Shown here piece after piece: positions 34,545 to 42,150 of a stretch of 42,150 bases of DNA. How positions within the stretch are numbered: the first letter of the stretch is position 1; every line of letters starts with the position of its first letter. Source of the stretch: Terriglobia bacterium (GTDB lineage: Bacteria > Acidobacteriota > Terriglobia > Bryobacterales > Bryobacteraceae); the NCBI GenBank assembly GCA_021324615.1, contig JAJPIT010000056.1, forward strand, positions 1 through 42,150, read 5' to 3'. Under the pieces are notes generated by a model, which saw only the letters and a program-made list of their open reading frames with translations, did not search any database and was not told where the DNA came from. Both the position numbers and the translations under genes were made by a program.

Positions 34545-34563
34545 TTGTGCAATTAACACACAA
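34545..34563. promoter_or_regulatory. Inverted repeat TTGTG-N9-CACAA upstream of hsp20 promoter
   Basis: TTGTG (34545-34549) and CACAA (34559-34563) are separated by 9 bp and lie 5 bp upstream of the -35 box. The N9 spacing recalls CIRCE operators, but the arms (TTGTG rather than TTAGCACTC) do not match that consensus. It could be an activator or repressor site for heat or stress control. Not identified. Confidence 0.5.
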
Positions 34564-34585
34564 GTATCGCATCCTCCCAAAAGCA

Positions 34586-34619
34586 AAAGAGCTCGCGCGC
34601 GCGGGGCGGCGAGCTCTTT
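34586..34619 (-). terminator. Intrinsic terminator after the secreted cupin gene
   Basis: On the minus strand AAAGAGCTCGC (34619-34609) and GCGAGCTCTTT (34596-34586) form an 11-bp perfect stem with a 12-nt loop. It is followed by a T-rich tail (TTTT, GC, TTTT), and lies 17 bp after the stop at 34636. Confidence 0.85.
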
Positions 34620-34635
34620 GGTTTATCTAAGTCTT

Positions 34636-35187
34636 TTATTTTGCGCCGTATCCGGCGGGCAGCACCTTGTGCGGGTCGACCCGGATCACCAGGTACACGA
34701 TCTGCGGGCTGGAGATTTCGCTGAACCAGTGCGGCGTATTGGGCGGAATGATCACAACGTCTCCCGGACCCACTTTGCGGCTGACACCGTTATCGATGGC
34801 TCCGCCGGCGGTGCTGGGACCATTCAGCACCTTCACCACCTGGCTGGTCTCGGGCACCTCACGCGGGTTTTCAATCGTGCCGCCGGTTACCAGAACGCCA
34901 TTGCCTTCGATGAAGTGATAGACTTCGGTGATCTGGCTGTGCTCGATCCCATTGGGCGTCTGTTTGCCCTCGGTCCTGGCGCGGTGGACCACACCGACCC
35001 CGACGTTGTATTCACCGTTGATGCTCACCACGCGGATGGCCTGATCGCTGACCGCGGCCGAGGCAGTCTTCTTCACGGTCGCCTGGACTTCGGCGTTGGT
35101 GACGTCGGTTGCCTGGCCGCGCGGCTCGTGCGGCGCCTGCGCCCACCCGGCTCCCATGGCGAAAATCAGCAAAAACGCGCGTTTCAT
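34636..35187 (-). CDS. Secreted cupin-domain protein
   Basis: A 183-residue product with a signal peptide (MKRAFLLIFAMGAGWAQA, 1-18). The cupin core holds EVYHFIEGNGVLVTGGTI and the second motif KVGPGDVVIIPPNTPHWFSE. The first motif has His at YHF, the second His at TPHWF; the usual other ligands are partly replaced, so metal binding is uncertain. It is probably periplasmic. It is expressed together with the beta-propeller gene (14 nt upstream of it, same strand) and terminated at 34586-34619. The function is unknown. Confidence 0.85.
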   Translation of the reverse strand: MKRAFLLIFAMGAGWAQAPHEPRGQATDVTNAEVQATVKKTASAAVSDQAIRVVSINGEYNVGVGVVHRARTEGKQTPNGIEHSQITEVYHFIEGNGVLVTGGTIENPREVPETSQVVKVLNGPSTAGGAIDNGVSRKVGPGDVVIIPPNTPHWFSEISSPQIVYLVIRVDPHKVLPAGYGAK

Positions 35188-35201
35188 ATTACAGTTTCGT
35201 A

Positions 35202-36548
35202 TTACAGCGGGCTCTTGGCCGTCTTCGGCCAGAGCACGCCCTGGTCGAGCTTGTTCACCGGACCCACGCCTTTATACACGAACTTCTGAACGCGCTGGCC
35301 GCGGTAGGTCTCCGTGGTGAAGATATTGCCCTTGGAATCGGTCGCGATGCTGTGCACCGCGTAGAACTCGCCCGGCTGGCGCCCGCCGTCGCCGAAGCTG
35401 GTGATGACGTCCAGCGAATCGCGGTCGAGGATATGGACCTTTTCGTTGGTGCCGTCGGCCAGGTAGATGTATTTCTGCTGGGGATCCTTAGAGAAGGCGA
35501 TGTCCCAGGTGGAACCGTCGCCTAGGGTGTTTTTATAGAGGATTTTCTCCTTCACAAAAGTCCCGTCGGTCTTGAACACCTGGATGCGGTCGTTGGGGCG
35601 GTCGCAGACGTAGAGGAGGCCGTCGTTGGAGAGCGCGACGCAGTGGACCGGCGTGCGGAACTGCTGCGCGGGCGGCTCATTGGGATCGTACGGCTTGGGC
35701 GGGAAGCCGAAATAGGCGTCGTCCGGCTTGTGGCCGTAGGCGCCCCAGTAGCGCTTGAACTGGCCGGAATCGGCGTCGAAGACGATGACCCGCCGGTTGC
35801 CGTAGCCGTCGGCGACATACACCTCGTTGGTCTTGGGATCCACCAGGATCTTGGCCGGCAGGCCCAGGTTGCTGGTATCGTTGCTGCCCCGGCTCTGTCC
35901 GGCCTTGCCGATCTGCATCAGGAACTTGCCGTCCTGGGTGAACTTCATGATCATGCTGTCGTGATAAAGCGGCGGATCGCCCGGGCCGCGCCGCCCGCCG
36001 CCTTTTTGATCGCCCGCCTTGCCGGCGCCGCCGCGGGCCGCGAAGCCGGCCTCATCGGGCGGCAGGTTCTTGCGCGGGCCGTTGCCCCCGATCCAGACAT
36101 TGCCCTTGTAATCGACCGTGATGCCGTGGTTTTGCGCCGGCCAGACGTAGCCGTCGCCGTCCTCGCCGCCCCAGCTCTTGAGCAGATTTCCTTCCTCGTC
36201 GAACTCCAGCACCGGAGGCGCCGGAGCGCAACACTCCGACTCCACTACTCCGCGCCGCCGTTTGGCGCCGGGAGGATTGGGCGCCGCGTAATCTTCCATC
36301 GCCTCCAGGCTGCCCTGCCGGTGAATGATCCAGATATGATCCTGCGCGTCGACGGAAACGCCGATCACGTTGCCCATCACCCAATGGTTGGGCAGCGGCT
36401 TGGGCCACATCGGATCGACTTCAAAGCGCGGCGCCTGGATTCCGCCGGCGGCGCTCACCGTCGAGCGGCGATCAAGCAGCGTGGTTCCCACTCCGAGTGC
36501 CACCAGCACGGCGCCGAACGCGGCGCCAATTCGGAGATTGCGATTCAT
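35202..36548 (-). CDS. Secreted NHL-like beta-propeller protein
   Basis: The start is the ATG at 36548 with GGGAGGAAG ahead, giving 448 residues. The N-terminus (MNRNLRIGAAFGAVLVALGV) is a signal peptide or anchor. The rest contains repeated propeller blades of the NHL type: NHGITVDYKGNVWIGG, ILVDPKTNEVYVADGYGNRR, VHCVALSNDGLLYVCDRPND and HSIATDSKGNIFTTETYRGQ. Blade ends such as DRIQVFKTDG fit. A short Gly/Arg-rich insertion (GGAGKAGDQKGGGRRGPG) interrupts it. Two adjacent Cys (SECCAP) are present. It may bind or modify an unknown ligand outside the cytoplasm. It is divergent from the HupE-like gene with 43 bp between starts. Confidence 0.85.
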   Translation of the reverse strand: MNRNLRIGAAFGAVLVALGVGTTLLDRRSTVSAAGGIQAPRFEVDPMWPKPLPNHWVMGNVIGVSVDAQDHIWIIHRQGSLEAMEDYAAPNPPGAKRRRGVVESECCAPAPPVLEFDEEGNLLKSWGGEDGDGYVWPAQNHGITVDYKGNVWIGGNGPRKNLPPDEAGFAARGGAGKAGDQKGGGRRGPGDPPLYHDSMIMKFTQDGKFLMQIGKAGQSRGSNDTSNLGLPAKILVDPKTNEVYVADGYGNRRVIVFDADSGQFKRYWGAYGHKPDDAYFGFPPKPYDPNEPPAQQFRTPVHCVALSNDGLLYVCDRPNDRIQVFKTDGTFVKEKILYKNTLGDGSTWDIAFSKDPQQKYIYLADGTNEKVHILDRDSLDVITSFGDGGRQPGEFYAVHSIATDSKGNIFTTETYRGQRVQKFVYKGVGPVNKLDQGVLWPKTAKSPL

Positions 36549-36591
36549 ACTTCCTCCCTCACGTTTCTCTGCACGCGTTATTCTACAAACA

Positions 36592-37959
36592 ATGGCAGCA
36601 ATTATATCCCATTCTTGGCGGCGCATCCAGTGGACGGCGGCGGCGCTGTTTCTGGCCGGCCTGGCGCGGGCCCACGATATCCCCAGCGACGTCGCGGTGC
36701 AGATGTTCGTCAAACCCGATCCGGGCGTGTTGCACGTGCTGGTGCGGGTGCCGCTGGTGGCCATGCGCGACATCAATTTTCCGGAGCGGCCCGACGGCTA
36801 CCTCGATCTGGCCCGCACCCCCCCGCTGCTTGCCGGCGCGGCGAAGTTGTGGATCTCGGATTTTCTCGATTTTTACGAGAACGGAACGCCGCTGGCCAAG
36901 CGCCCCGCCATCGCGGCCACGCAGCTTTCTCTGCTCTCGGACCGCTCGTTTTCCTCCTATGAGCAGGCCCTGGCTCATCTGCACGGCCCGCTTCCGCCGG
37001 AATCGACCGACGTGGTCTGGAACCAGACGTTGATGGACGTGCAGTTCGACTATCCGATTCACGACCCGAACGCGCGATTCTCAATCGATCCGAAACTCGC
37101 GCGCCTGGGCCTGCGCGTGGTCACCGGGCTGCGATTCCTGACGCCTTCCGGCGCGGTGCGGGCCTTCGAATTTATCGGCGATCCGGGAATGGTGCATCTC
37201 GATCCGCGCTGGTATCAGGCCGCCAGCCGGTTCGTGGTGATGGGATTCGAGCACATTCTGGACGGCACCGATCATCTGCTGTTCCTGTTTTGCCTGGTGA
37301 TTCCGTTCCGGAAATTCCGCGCGCTGCTTCCGATCGTGACCGCCTTCACCGTGGCGCACTCCATTACGCTGATTGCCTCGGCCTACAATCTGGCGCCCGA
37401 CGCCTTGTGGTTTCCGCCGCTGGTTGAAACCGGCATCGCGGCCTCCATCGTCTACATGGCGCTGGAAAACATCGCGGGCCACAGCACGGTCCATCGCCGC
37501 TGGATCATCGCCTTCTGCTTCGGGCTGGTGCACGGCTTCGGCTTCTCCTTCGCGCTGCGGGAAACCATGCAGTTCGCCGGATCGCACATGCTGGCGTCGC
37601 TGTTGTCCTTCAATATCGGAGTCGAGCTGGGGCAGTTGCTGGTCCTGGCCCTGATGATTCCCGCGCTGGAGCTGTTTTTCCGCTACGCGGTCGCCGAGCG
37701 GATGGGCACCATCATTTTGTCGGCGCTGGTGGCCCACACCGGCTGGCACTGGATGATGGACCGCTGGGATACCTTCCGGAAATTCCCCCTCCAGGCGCCG
37801 GAATGGACGCCGGCCTTTCTGGCGACACTGCTGCATTGGGCGATGGCGATTGTGGCGATTGCCGCAGCGCTGTGGCTGGTTTCCACGCTGGCGGCGCGGC
37901 GCCGCGCCGGTGAGCCGCGGCGGGAGAGTTCGGCTGCGGCGCAAGCCGCGATAGAATAG
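36592..37959 (+). CDS. HupE/UreJ-like membrane protein with N-terminal exported domain
   Basis: HupE/UreJ proteins are membrane permeases, in some cases for nickel or cobalt. The 455-residue product has a signal peptide (ending LAGLARAHD), an extracytoplasmic domain (about 25-215), and a C-terminal membrane domain with about seven helices. Its conserved histidines are in VVMGFEHILDGTDHLLFLFC, TAFTVAHSITL and FGLVHGFGFSFAL, matching the HupE_UreJ_2 family. The ATG at 36592 is 43 bp from the divergent propeller gene. No hydrogenase or urease gene is in the window, so the metal role is not supported by context. Confidence 0.85.
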   Translation: MAAIISHSWRRIQWTAAALFLAGLARAHDIPSDVAVQMFVKPDPGVLHVLVRVPLVAMRDINFPERPDGYLDLARTPPLLAGAAKLWISDFLDFYENGTPLAKRPAIAATQLSLLSDRSFSSYEQALAHLHGPLPPESTDVVWNQTLMDVQFDYPIHDPNARFSIDPKLARLGLRVVTGLRFLTPSGAVRAFEFIGDPGMVHLDPRWYQAASRFVVMGFEHILDGTDHLLFLFCLVIPFRKFRALLPIVTAFTVAHSITLIASAYNLAPDALWFPPLVETGIAASIVYMALENIAGHSTVHRRWIIAFCFGLVHGFGFSFALRETMQFAGSHMLASLLSFNIGVELGQLLVLALMIPALELFFRYAVAERMGTIILSALVAHTGWHWMMDRWDTFRKFPLQAPEWTPAFLATLLHWAMAIVAIAAALWLVSTLAARRRAGEPRRESSAAAQAAIE

Positions 37960-37964
37960 CTCTC

Positions 37965-38513
37965 ATGAACTATTACGGAGCTAAGGAACTTGCGGCAAGC
38001 TTTCGGACCGTCCGCAAAAACACGATCACGATTGCCGAAGAGATCGACGAAAAGCACTACGGCTTTCGCGCCACGCCGCAAACCCGCAGCATCGCCGAAA
38101 CGCTGCTGCACATCACGCTGGCGCCGCGAATTCAGGAGCACATCCAGGGCAAGAAGCTGGCAACGCTGGAAGGCTTCAACTTCGCCGAACTTTTCCTGCC
38201 GATGGTGGAAGCCGAGAAAAGGCCGCACAGCAAGGCTCAGATCCTGGACGGGCTGAAGGAGCAGGGGGAGCGTTTCGCGCGTTTCCTGGAGGGGCTCACC
38301 GACGAGTTTCTGGGCGAGCGAGTCGCGATGCCCGCCGGAGCAACGCCGGCCTCCAAGACGCGGTTCGAAATGCTGCTGGGCGTCAAGGAGCACGAAATGC
38401 ATCACCGGGGCCAGCTCATGCTGCTTGAGCGAATGGTGGGCGTGGTGCCGCATCTGACCCGCCAGATGGAAGCCCGCATGGCGGAGATGTTGAAGCAGAA
38501 GGCCGGCGCCTAG
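37965..38513 (+). CDS. DinB-family protein
   Basis: DinB/YfiT proteins are four-helix bundles with a three-His metal site; many are enzymes or bacillithiol-dependent S-transferases. The 182-residue product has RSIAETLLHITLAPRIQEHI (His49), and EHEMHHRGQLMLLERMVG carries the other two His. The helices span about 8-30, 45-65, 100-120 and 138-160. No signal peptide, so it is cytoplasmic. It starts 5 nt after the HupE-like stop and is probably co-transcribed with it. No specific partner was recognised. Confidence 0.85.
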   Translation: MNYYGAKELAASFRTVRKNTITIAEEIDEKHYGFRATPQTRSIAETLLHITLAPRIQEHIQGKKLATLEGFNFAELFLPMVEAEKRPHSKAQILDGLKEQGERFARFLEGLTDEFLGERVAMPAGATPASKTRFEMLLGVKEHEMHHRGQLMLLERMVGVVPHLTRQMEARMAEMLKQKAGA

Positions 38514-38533
38514 CGCTTCGGCGCGCAACGGGG

Positions 38534-38549
38534 GCGGATTTTCATCCGC
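38534..38549 (+). terminator. Small hairpin between convergent genes
   Basis: GCGGAT-TTTC-ATCCGC forms a 6-bp perfect stem 20 bp past the DinB-family stop. A second weak pairing, GGGAAA with TTTCCC, lies further on (about 38579-38605) just before the convergent gene. Neither has a T-run of good quality. Termination in this 99-bp gap is plausible, not proven. Confidence 0.35.
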
Positions 38550-38612
38550 GCCAGGCCCTGCCGCTGCCGGAGCGGAGTGGGAAACCCCGGCTGGAGGAAT
38601 TTCCCCCTCTTT

Positions 38613-39398
38613 CTAAAGATCCCAGATGGGTCCGATCGCGAAAAAAATCTCGATGGCGTGGTGTGTTCCCGCGCCTATACCCATCCGCCGCAGAAAACCG
38701 GCGCGGCGTTCCGCAGGACGGCCGCCGCGGCCGTAATCGTCCGCGTAAAGGTAGTTGGTCCAGGAGAATCGGATCAGATGAGCGCGGTAGGTCATTCTCA
38801 CGTCATAGCCGGCGCTGGCCAGCCCCGCGGGATTCGGCGGAAAGGCGCCGGTGTACTCGCCCGATTGCGCAAGAAACTGATAGCCGAGCCGCAGTTTATT
38901 GCCGCGGATGGACGCAATGTCGTGCTCTATGTAGGGAGAGGCAAAGGGATGCCATCCCTGCCCGAAGGAGTGTTCGGCCCGGATCGCCTGTTGCAGGTTC
39001 GAAGTGGAAAACGGCGTTTGCGTTCCGGCCGGGATCACCGCGCCGCTCAACGTATATAATCCGCCGGCGGATAAATCCGCGCCCACGCTGATGCGCCGCA
39101 GCGGGCCGGGCAAGACCACCGCCGGACTGGCGAAAACCATCAGTCCCGGAGCTGCTCCGCTTCCGCCATAGGCGAGCTGGCGGCCGCCGTTCAGGGTCAC
39201 CGCCGTTTGATAATCGTAGCGCACCCACGGCACGACGCTGACGCCCAAGCCCAGCGTCAACCGCAGGCGCGTGTCCGCCGGCTGACGCGGAGGCTTGACC
39301 AGTTCGGGGCGGCGGCCGGCGCCCGGATCGCTTTGTCCGGCGATCGGCGCGGCGCAGACGGCTGCCAGCACGGCGATGACAACGGTCGGCCGGTGCAC
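38613..39398 (-). CDS. Probable outer-membrane beta-barrel protein
   Basis: A 261-residue product that starts at a GTG (39398, MHRPTVVIAVLAAVCAAPIA) with a signal peptide cleaved near IAGQ. The mature part is rich in alternating hydrophobic and polar residues with aromatic girdles: RLRLTLGLGVSVVPWVRYDY, RISVGADLSAGGLYTLSG, NKLRLGYQFLAQSGEYTG and RAHLIRFSWTNYLYADDYGR. The last strand ends FFAIGPIWDL, without the usual Phe. This suggests an 8- to 10-stranded barrel. The AT-rich region just upstream (39402-39413) contains a perfect palindrome and probable promoter elements. Function unknown; not clearly OmpA-like. Confidence 0.75.
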   Translation of the reverse strand: MHRPTVVIAVLAAVCAAPIAGQSDPGAGRRPELVKPPRQPADTRLRLTLGLGVSVVPWVRYDYQTAVTLNGGRQLAYGGSGAAPGLMVFASPAVVLPGPLRRISVGADLSAGGLYTLSGAVIPAGTQTPFSTSNLQQAIRAEHSFGQGWHPFASPYIEHDIASIRGNKLRLGYQFLAQSGEYTGAFPPNPAGLASAGYDVRMTYRAHLIRFSWTNYLYADDYGRGGRPAERRAGFLRRMGIGAGTHHAIEIFFAIGPIWDL

Positions 39399-39401
39399 TT
39401 A

Positions 39402-39413
39402 AATATTAATATT
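39402..39413. promoter_or_regulatory. AT-rich palindrome AATATTAATATT in divergent gap
   Basis: A perfect 12-bp palindrome 4 bp before the GTG of the barrel gene (39398, minus). It lies in a TA-rich island within very GC-rich DNA and divides the barrel gene from the plus-strand gene at 39497. It might provide -10 elements in both directions. It could also be a binding site. Confidence 0.35.
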
Positions 39414-39496
39414 ATTAGACGGCCGGGCGCCGGCGCCGTTCCAGGAGTTCACACGAGGTAGCCGAAACGCCGGGGCCGGCCGAAAGTCTATACCCT

Positions 39497-40804
39497 ATGA
39501 TGCAGGTGGCGGACCTACGCTGGGGGCTGGCGGCGCTGGCGCTGGCGCCTGCCTTCGCCCAGAACCGATGCGCCTGTCCGGACGGCCGCGTGTTTTCGTT
39601 GGGCGCCGCCCTGTTCGGCCAAAACAGCAGCCGGGTGATCGTGGCCGGCTTCCAACCGCAGCTTTCCGCCTCCCCGATCGTTCCCCGCTGCTCCGCCATT
39701 GAGGCGCTGGGGCAAACCGTCGAGCTTCGCCGCTCCGCCGGCGGCGTCTATCTTCAACGCGTAAACCGCAAGCGCGGCGTGATTCGCGACGTTTGCCAGA
39801 CGCAGATTCGCTTCATTTCCCCCGCCCGGTCCTACGATTTTTTCGCCGACGACGGCAATGCCGTGACGCTCGATGGCGCGGCGCCGGCGGAGGCGCCGCT
39901 TGCTCCCGCCGATGCGCCGGAAGATCTCTCGCCGGACCTGACCGGCCAGGATCTGCTGCAATTTGATTCGCGCGCGCGCCCCTTCGATCCCAGTGCGTCC
40001 GGCTTCGATCAGGAAGACCTGAAGGAAACCGCATACGTGATCGTGCGCAAACGCGTAAAGGCGAGCGTCTACAGTGACAGCGGAACAGCGGCGGGAGAAA
40101 CCAGCGTCGGCGCCGGCACGCTGGGCCGGATCGCCAGGCGCGCCGGCAGCCGTTCCGAACCGCTGTGGGCGGTCGATCTGTTTCCGGATTCGGCGCCCGC
40201 GCCCTTCTGGCGGACGCTGGCCGCCTCGCTCCGCCGCGCCAATCCCGCCGCGGATCGCGTGATCCTCGCCTCCAGTCAACTGGTGGAGATTAATCATTTC
40301 CTCGACCGTTATCACATCGAAACCACGCGCTTTGCCGATTCGCGCCGCACCGCCCACACCGGCACGATGGATCTGCCCGCGATCTTTGCCCCGCCCAAGC
40401 TGCCGCTTGAGGAGAATCTCGCCGAGGCGCGCGCCTCAGGAGCGCCGGCGCGCATCCAAGCCGAGCTTGCGCGGTTCGCGCTGGTTCCCAAAGTTCCGGA
40501 AAACGGGCTGGTGATTCTGGAGGAGTCCGGCCAGGCGCCGCGCGCCAATCTGCTGCGCCGGCAGTGCTTCGTCGAAACCCACGCCGCCGGGGAACGGCTT
40601 CGGGTGACCAGCGCCGACGTGAAGATTTTCCGCCCGCGCGCGGCGGCCGCGGCGGATTACTACGCGGTCGACCTGGACCTTTCGCTGCGCTCGGCGGCCA
40701 ACCCGGCCCGCGTGGTCTGCCGCTTTCCATTCGAAGCCATCGACGTTTCGCTGGTCGACCGGGCGCGGCGGATTCTCTCGGCGAAATTTACCATCGAGCC
40801 ATGA
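39497..40804 (+). CDS. Exported protein of unknown function, first of a tandem pair
   Basis: A 435-residue product with a signal peptide (MMQVADLRWGLAALALAPAF, cleavage near AQN) and CACPDG directly after it. The middle shows YDFFADDGNAVTLDG and an Asp/Pro/Ala-rich linker (PLAPADAPEDLSPDLTG). Then ETAYVIVRKRVKASVYS and FWRTLAASLRRANPAADRVI precede a C-terminal part with beta strands and VEINHFLDRY. The C-terminal two thirds resemble the next gene's product (TAYVIVRKRVKASVYS against TAWVLARRRIRGYYVG). It is probably periplasmic or surface-exposed. Its stop overlaps the next start (ATGA, 40801-40804). Confidence 0.75.
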   Translation: MMQVADLRWGLAALALAPAFAQNRCACPDGRVFSLGAALFGQNSSRVIVAGFQPQLSASPIVPRCSAIEALGQTVELRRSAGGVYLQRVNRKRGVIRDVCQTQIRFISPARSYDFFADDGNAVTLDGAAPAEAPLAPADAPEDLSPDLTGQDLLQFDSRARPFDPSASGFDQEDLKETAYVIVRKRVKASVYSDSGTAAGETSVGAGTLGRIARRAGSRSEPLWAVDLFPDSAPAPFWRTLAASLRRANPAADRVILASSQLVEINHFLDRYHIETTRFADSRRTAHTGTMDLPAIFAPPKLPLEENLAEARASGAPARIQAELARFALVPKVPENGLVILEESGQAPRANLLRRQCFVETHAAGERLRVTSADVKIFRPRAAAAADYYAVDLDLSLRSAANPARVVCRFPFEAIDVSLVDRARRILSAKFTIEP

Positions 40805-41634
40805 AAGCCGTCCTGCTGATCTGCACCACCGCCGCACTGGCCTGGGCCGGCTGCACCTGCGGAACGCGCCAGCAAGTGGAGCCCGGCATGGTCCGCTATG
40901 AGAGGAACAGCGACCGCCAGACCATCCTCCGCACCGAGTCGCAGCCCGGTTCGAACCGCTGCGCCGCGCTGTGGACCGGCTCCACGGAGATCAAACCCGC
41001 CGGCACCCCCTATCGTTTTCACCTGGAGCGGATCACGCTGCCTCCGCGGCGCATCGAGACCTGCGGCGGGTTCGTCCGGCGCGATCAAAGCTACGAATTC
41101 GTCTTCGACGCCGATTCTACTTCCATCCGGGAAATCCGCCCCGCCGCCGGATCCGCGGCGGACCCGCGCGGCGAGTCGAATCGCAACCTCTGGAGCGCAA
41201 TCGCCGCCCCGGAGCGCAAGCGCGACGGCGCGGCCCCGCCCATCGATCCCACGCGCGAGCTGAACCGCACCGCCTGGGTCCTGGCGCGGCGCCGGATCCG
41301 CGGATATTACGTCGGCCGCATCGACGACCCCGGCCAGAATGAAAAGCTCGTCGCGCTCAAAAAGTCGCGCGTCATCGAGGCCGGGCAGATCGGGCAGGTG
41401 GAGGCGGTCGGCGAACATTCGGTCATCGTCCGCTTCTACCAGGGCAGCCGGGCGGAGGCCTTCGGAGCGGCCCGCGACGCGCTGCGGCGCTGGTACGCCA
41501 ACCTCGGCGGCCCATACGCGGAGGTCAAGGACGATCTTTTCACCGCAATTCGCGCCGAAATCCTCGAAGTGGATATCGGCGATGTCATCGAAGTCAACGA
41601 CTATCTCGATCAGAAAAAAGCCGACCGGACGTGA
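40801..41634 (+). CDS. Exported protein, second of a tandem paralogous pair
   Basis: The ATG at 40801 gives 277 residues. A signal peptide (MKAVLLICTTAALAWAG) is followed by CTCGTR, a Cys pair like the CACPDG of the previous protein. Blocks shared with the neighbour include NRTAWVLARRRIRGYYVGRI, the helix FGAARDALRRWYANLGG and ILEVDIGDVIEVNDYLDQ. No catalytic motif was recognised. Extracytoplasmic. It is coupled to the preceding gene by a 4-nt overlap, and its stop lies 3 nt before the VWA gene, so all three probably form one operon. Confidence 0.75.
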   Translation: MKAVLLICTTAALAWAGCTCGTRQQVEPGMVRYERNSDRQTILRTESQPGSNRCAALWTGSTEIKPAGTPYRFHLERITLPPRRIETCGGFVRRDQSYEFVFDADSTSIREIRPAAGSAADPRGESNRNLWSAIAAPERKRDGAAPPIDPTRELNRTAWVLARRRIRGYYVGRIDDPGQNEKLVALKKSRVIEAGQIGQVEAVGEHSVIVRFYQGSRAEAFGAARDALRRWYANLGGPYAEVKDDLFTAIRAEILEVDIGDVIEVNDYLDQKKADRT

Positions 41635-41637
41635 ACG

Positions 41638-42150
41638 ATGCTGCGCGTGATGTTTCTCCTTCCGATGGTTCTTTGCGCGCAGGACGCCGTCTTTCAATCC
41701 AACGTGCGCGAGGTTTCCGTGCTGTTTCGCGCCGTGGGTCGCGGCAACCAGCCGATTTCGGGGATCACGGCGAGCGAAGTGCGCGTTGAGGATGAGGGCG
41801 TCGCGCGGCCGATCCGCAGTTTCCGCGGCGACGTCGCGCACGCTCAGGTGGTGGTCCTGGTGGACGTCAGCGGCAGTATGGCGGCCGTCTTCGAGCCGCT
41901 CGAAGCGGCGCTTGAGAATTTCGCCGATCTGGTGTCCGGGGATTACAATCACGAGCCGGGCGACGTCCTGCTGACTCTGATCCCGTTCAGCACCAGCGCG
42001 ACGGTGCTGGTGGACCGCACCTCCAACACCGCGGAGTTTAAGGAAGCCGCGCGCCGCCTCCGGCCGGGGGGCACCACCGCGCTGGTCGACTCCGTTCTGG
42101 CCACGGTGGAAAACGCCTTCGACAGCCGTCCCGTCGCGCGCCCGCGCCGG
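41638..42150 (+). CDS. VWA-domain exported protein, truncated by the window edge
   Basis: The first 171 codons are inside the window. The N-terminus has a short signal (MLRVMFLLPMVLCAQ) and the characteristic FQSNVREVSVLFRAVGRG, then a beta domain (SGITASEVRVEDEGVARPIR). The von Willebrand factor A domain begins near 70 with the MIDAS motif DVSGS (76-80, in VVLVDVSGSMA). The second MIDAS Thr is likely in GGTTALVDSV. Such proteins are common in Acidobacteriota, where function is unknown. It follows the paralogue pair after 3 nt. The C-terminal part lies outside. Confidence 0.88.
   Translation, partial: MLRVMFLLPMVLCAQDAVFQSNVREVSVLFRAVGRGNQPISGITASEVRVEDEGVARPIRSFRGDVAHAQVVVLVDVSGSMAAVFEPLEAALENFADLVSGDYNHEPGDVLLTLIPFSTSATVLVDRTSNTAEFKEAARRLRPGGTTALVDSVLATVENAFDSRPVARPRR

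Noticed and set aside
34545-34563. Inverted repeat as a CIRCE element
   Set aside because: Arms do not match TTAGCACTC/GAGTGCTAA; only the 9-bp spacing agrees.
1-42150. CRISPR array, insertion sequence, prophage or tRNA genes
   Set aside because: No regular spaced repeats, transposase motifs, integrase, phage genes or tRNA-like sequences were noticed on reading.

Overview
This is GC-rich, gene-dense bacterial chromosome with very short intergenic gaps and many GTG or TTG starts. The gene content points to Acidobacteriota, probably near Bryobacteraceae/Solibacter: a secreted VWA-domain protein with the FQSNVREVSV-type N-terminus, exported beta-propeller and cupin proteins, a SirB1-type protein, a small helical 115-residue protein and an Mla-type lipid transporter. 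This placement is inference from family recognition; there is no rRNA or other phylogenetic anchor beyond the translation genes. No tRNA, rRNA, CRISPR array, insertion sequence or prophage was seen, and the window reads as ordinary vertically inherited chromosome.

Layout. 1-3335 (minus) is the str operon rpsL-rpsG-fusA-tuf with a near-consensus sigma70 promoter and a roughly 215-nt leader. 3419-4764 holds a small exported protein and a P1/S58 peptidase. 4797-7470 (plus) is an MlaE-MlaF-MlaD lipid transporter; its ATPase has Ser where the Walker B catalytic Glu is expected, and its MCE protein carries five C-terminal repeats. It is followed by a ChbG/HpnK-type deacetylase (to 8287). 8272-16819 (minus) is a long co-directional run: zinc-ribbon protein, ATP-grasp ligase, UDP-glucose dehydrogenase, cupin, SirB1-like protein, small helical protein, PD-(D/E)XK-like protein, DUF697-like protein, a duplicated-domain membrane protein and a TetR regulator.

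16856-25055 (plus) begins with a large exported protein of unknown function, then a Zincin_1 metallopeptidase, a ThiE/TenI-like protein, a MerR-HTH/TPR fusion, a DUF2760 protein, a large Hsp70-like protein with a long C-terminal extension, and ThiL. The MerR-TPR/DUF2760/Hsp70 trio is the best candidate here for a poorly described system. 25034-30835 holds Maf (minus), then a DciA-like/gatC/gatA operon and Mn-type sodA (plus), dcd (minus) and pgm (plus).

30832-34563 (minus) is a stress and metal block: copA, copZ and htpX, then hsp20 with its own promoter, an adjacent inverted repeat and a strong terminator. 34586-36548 (minus) encodes a secreted cupin and a secreted NHL-like beta-propeller, divergent from a HupE/UreJ-like membrane protein and a DinB-like protein (36592-38513, plus). 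38613-39398 is a probable outer-membrane barrel protein (minus). 39497 to the end (plus) is an operon of two diverged exported paralogues and a VWA-domain protein cut by the window edge.
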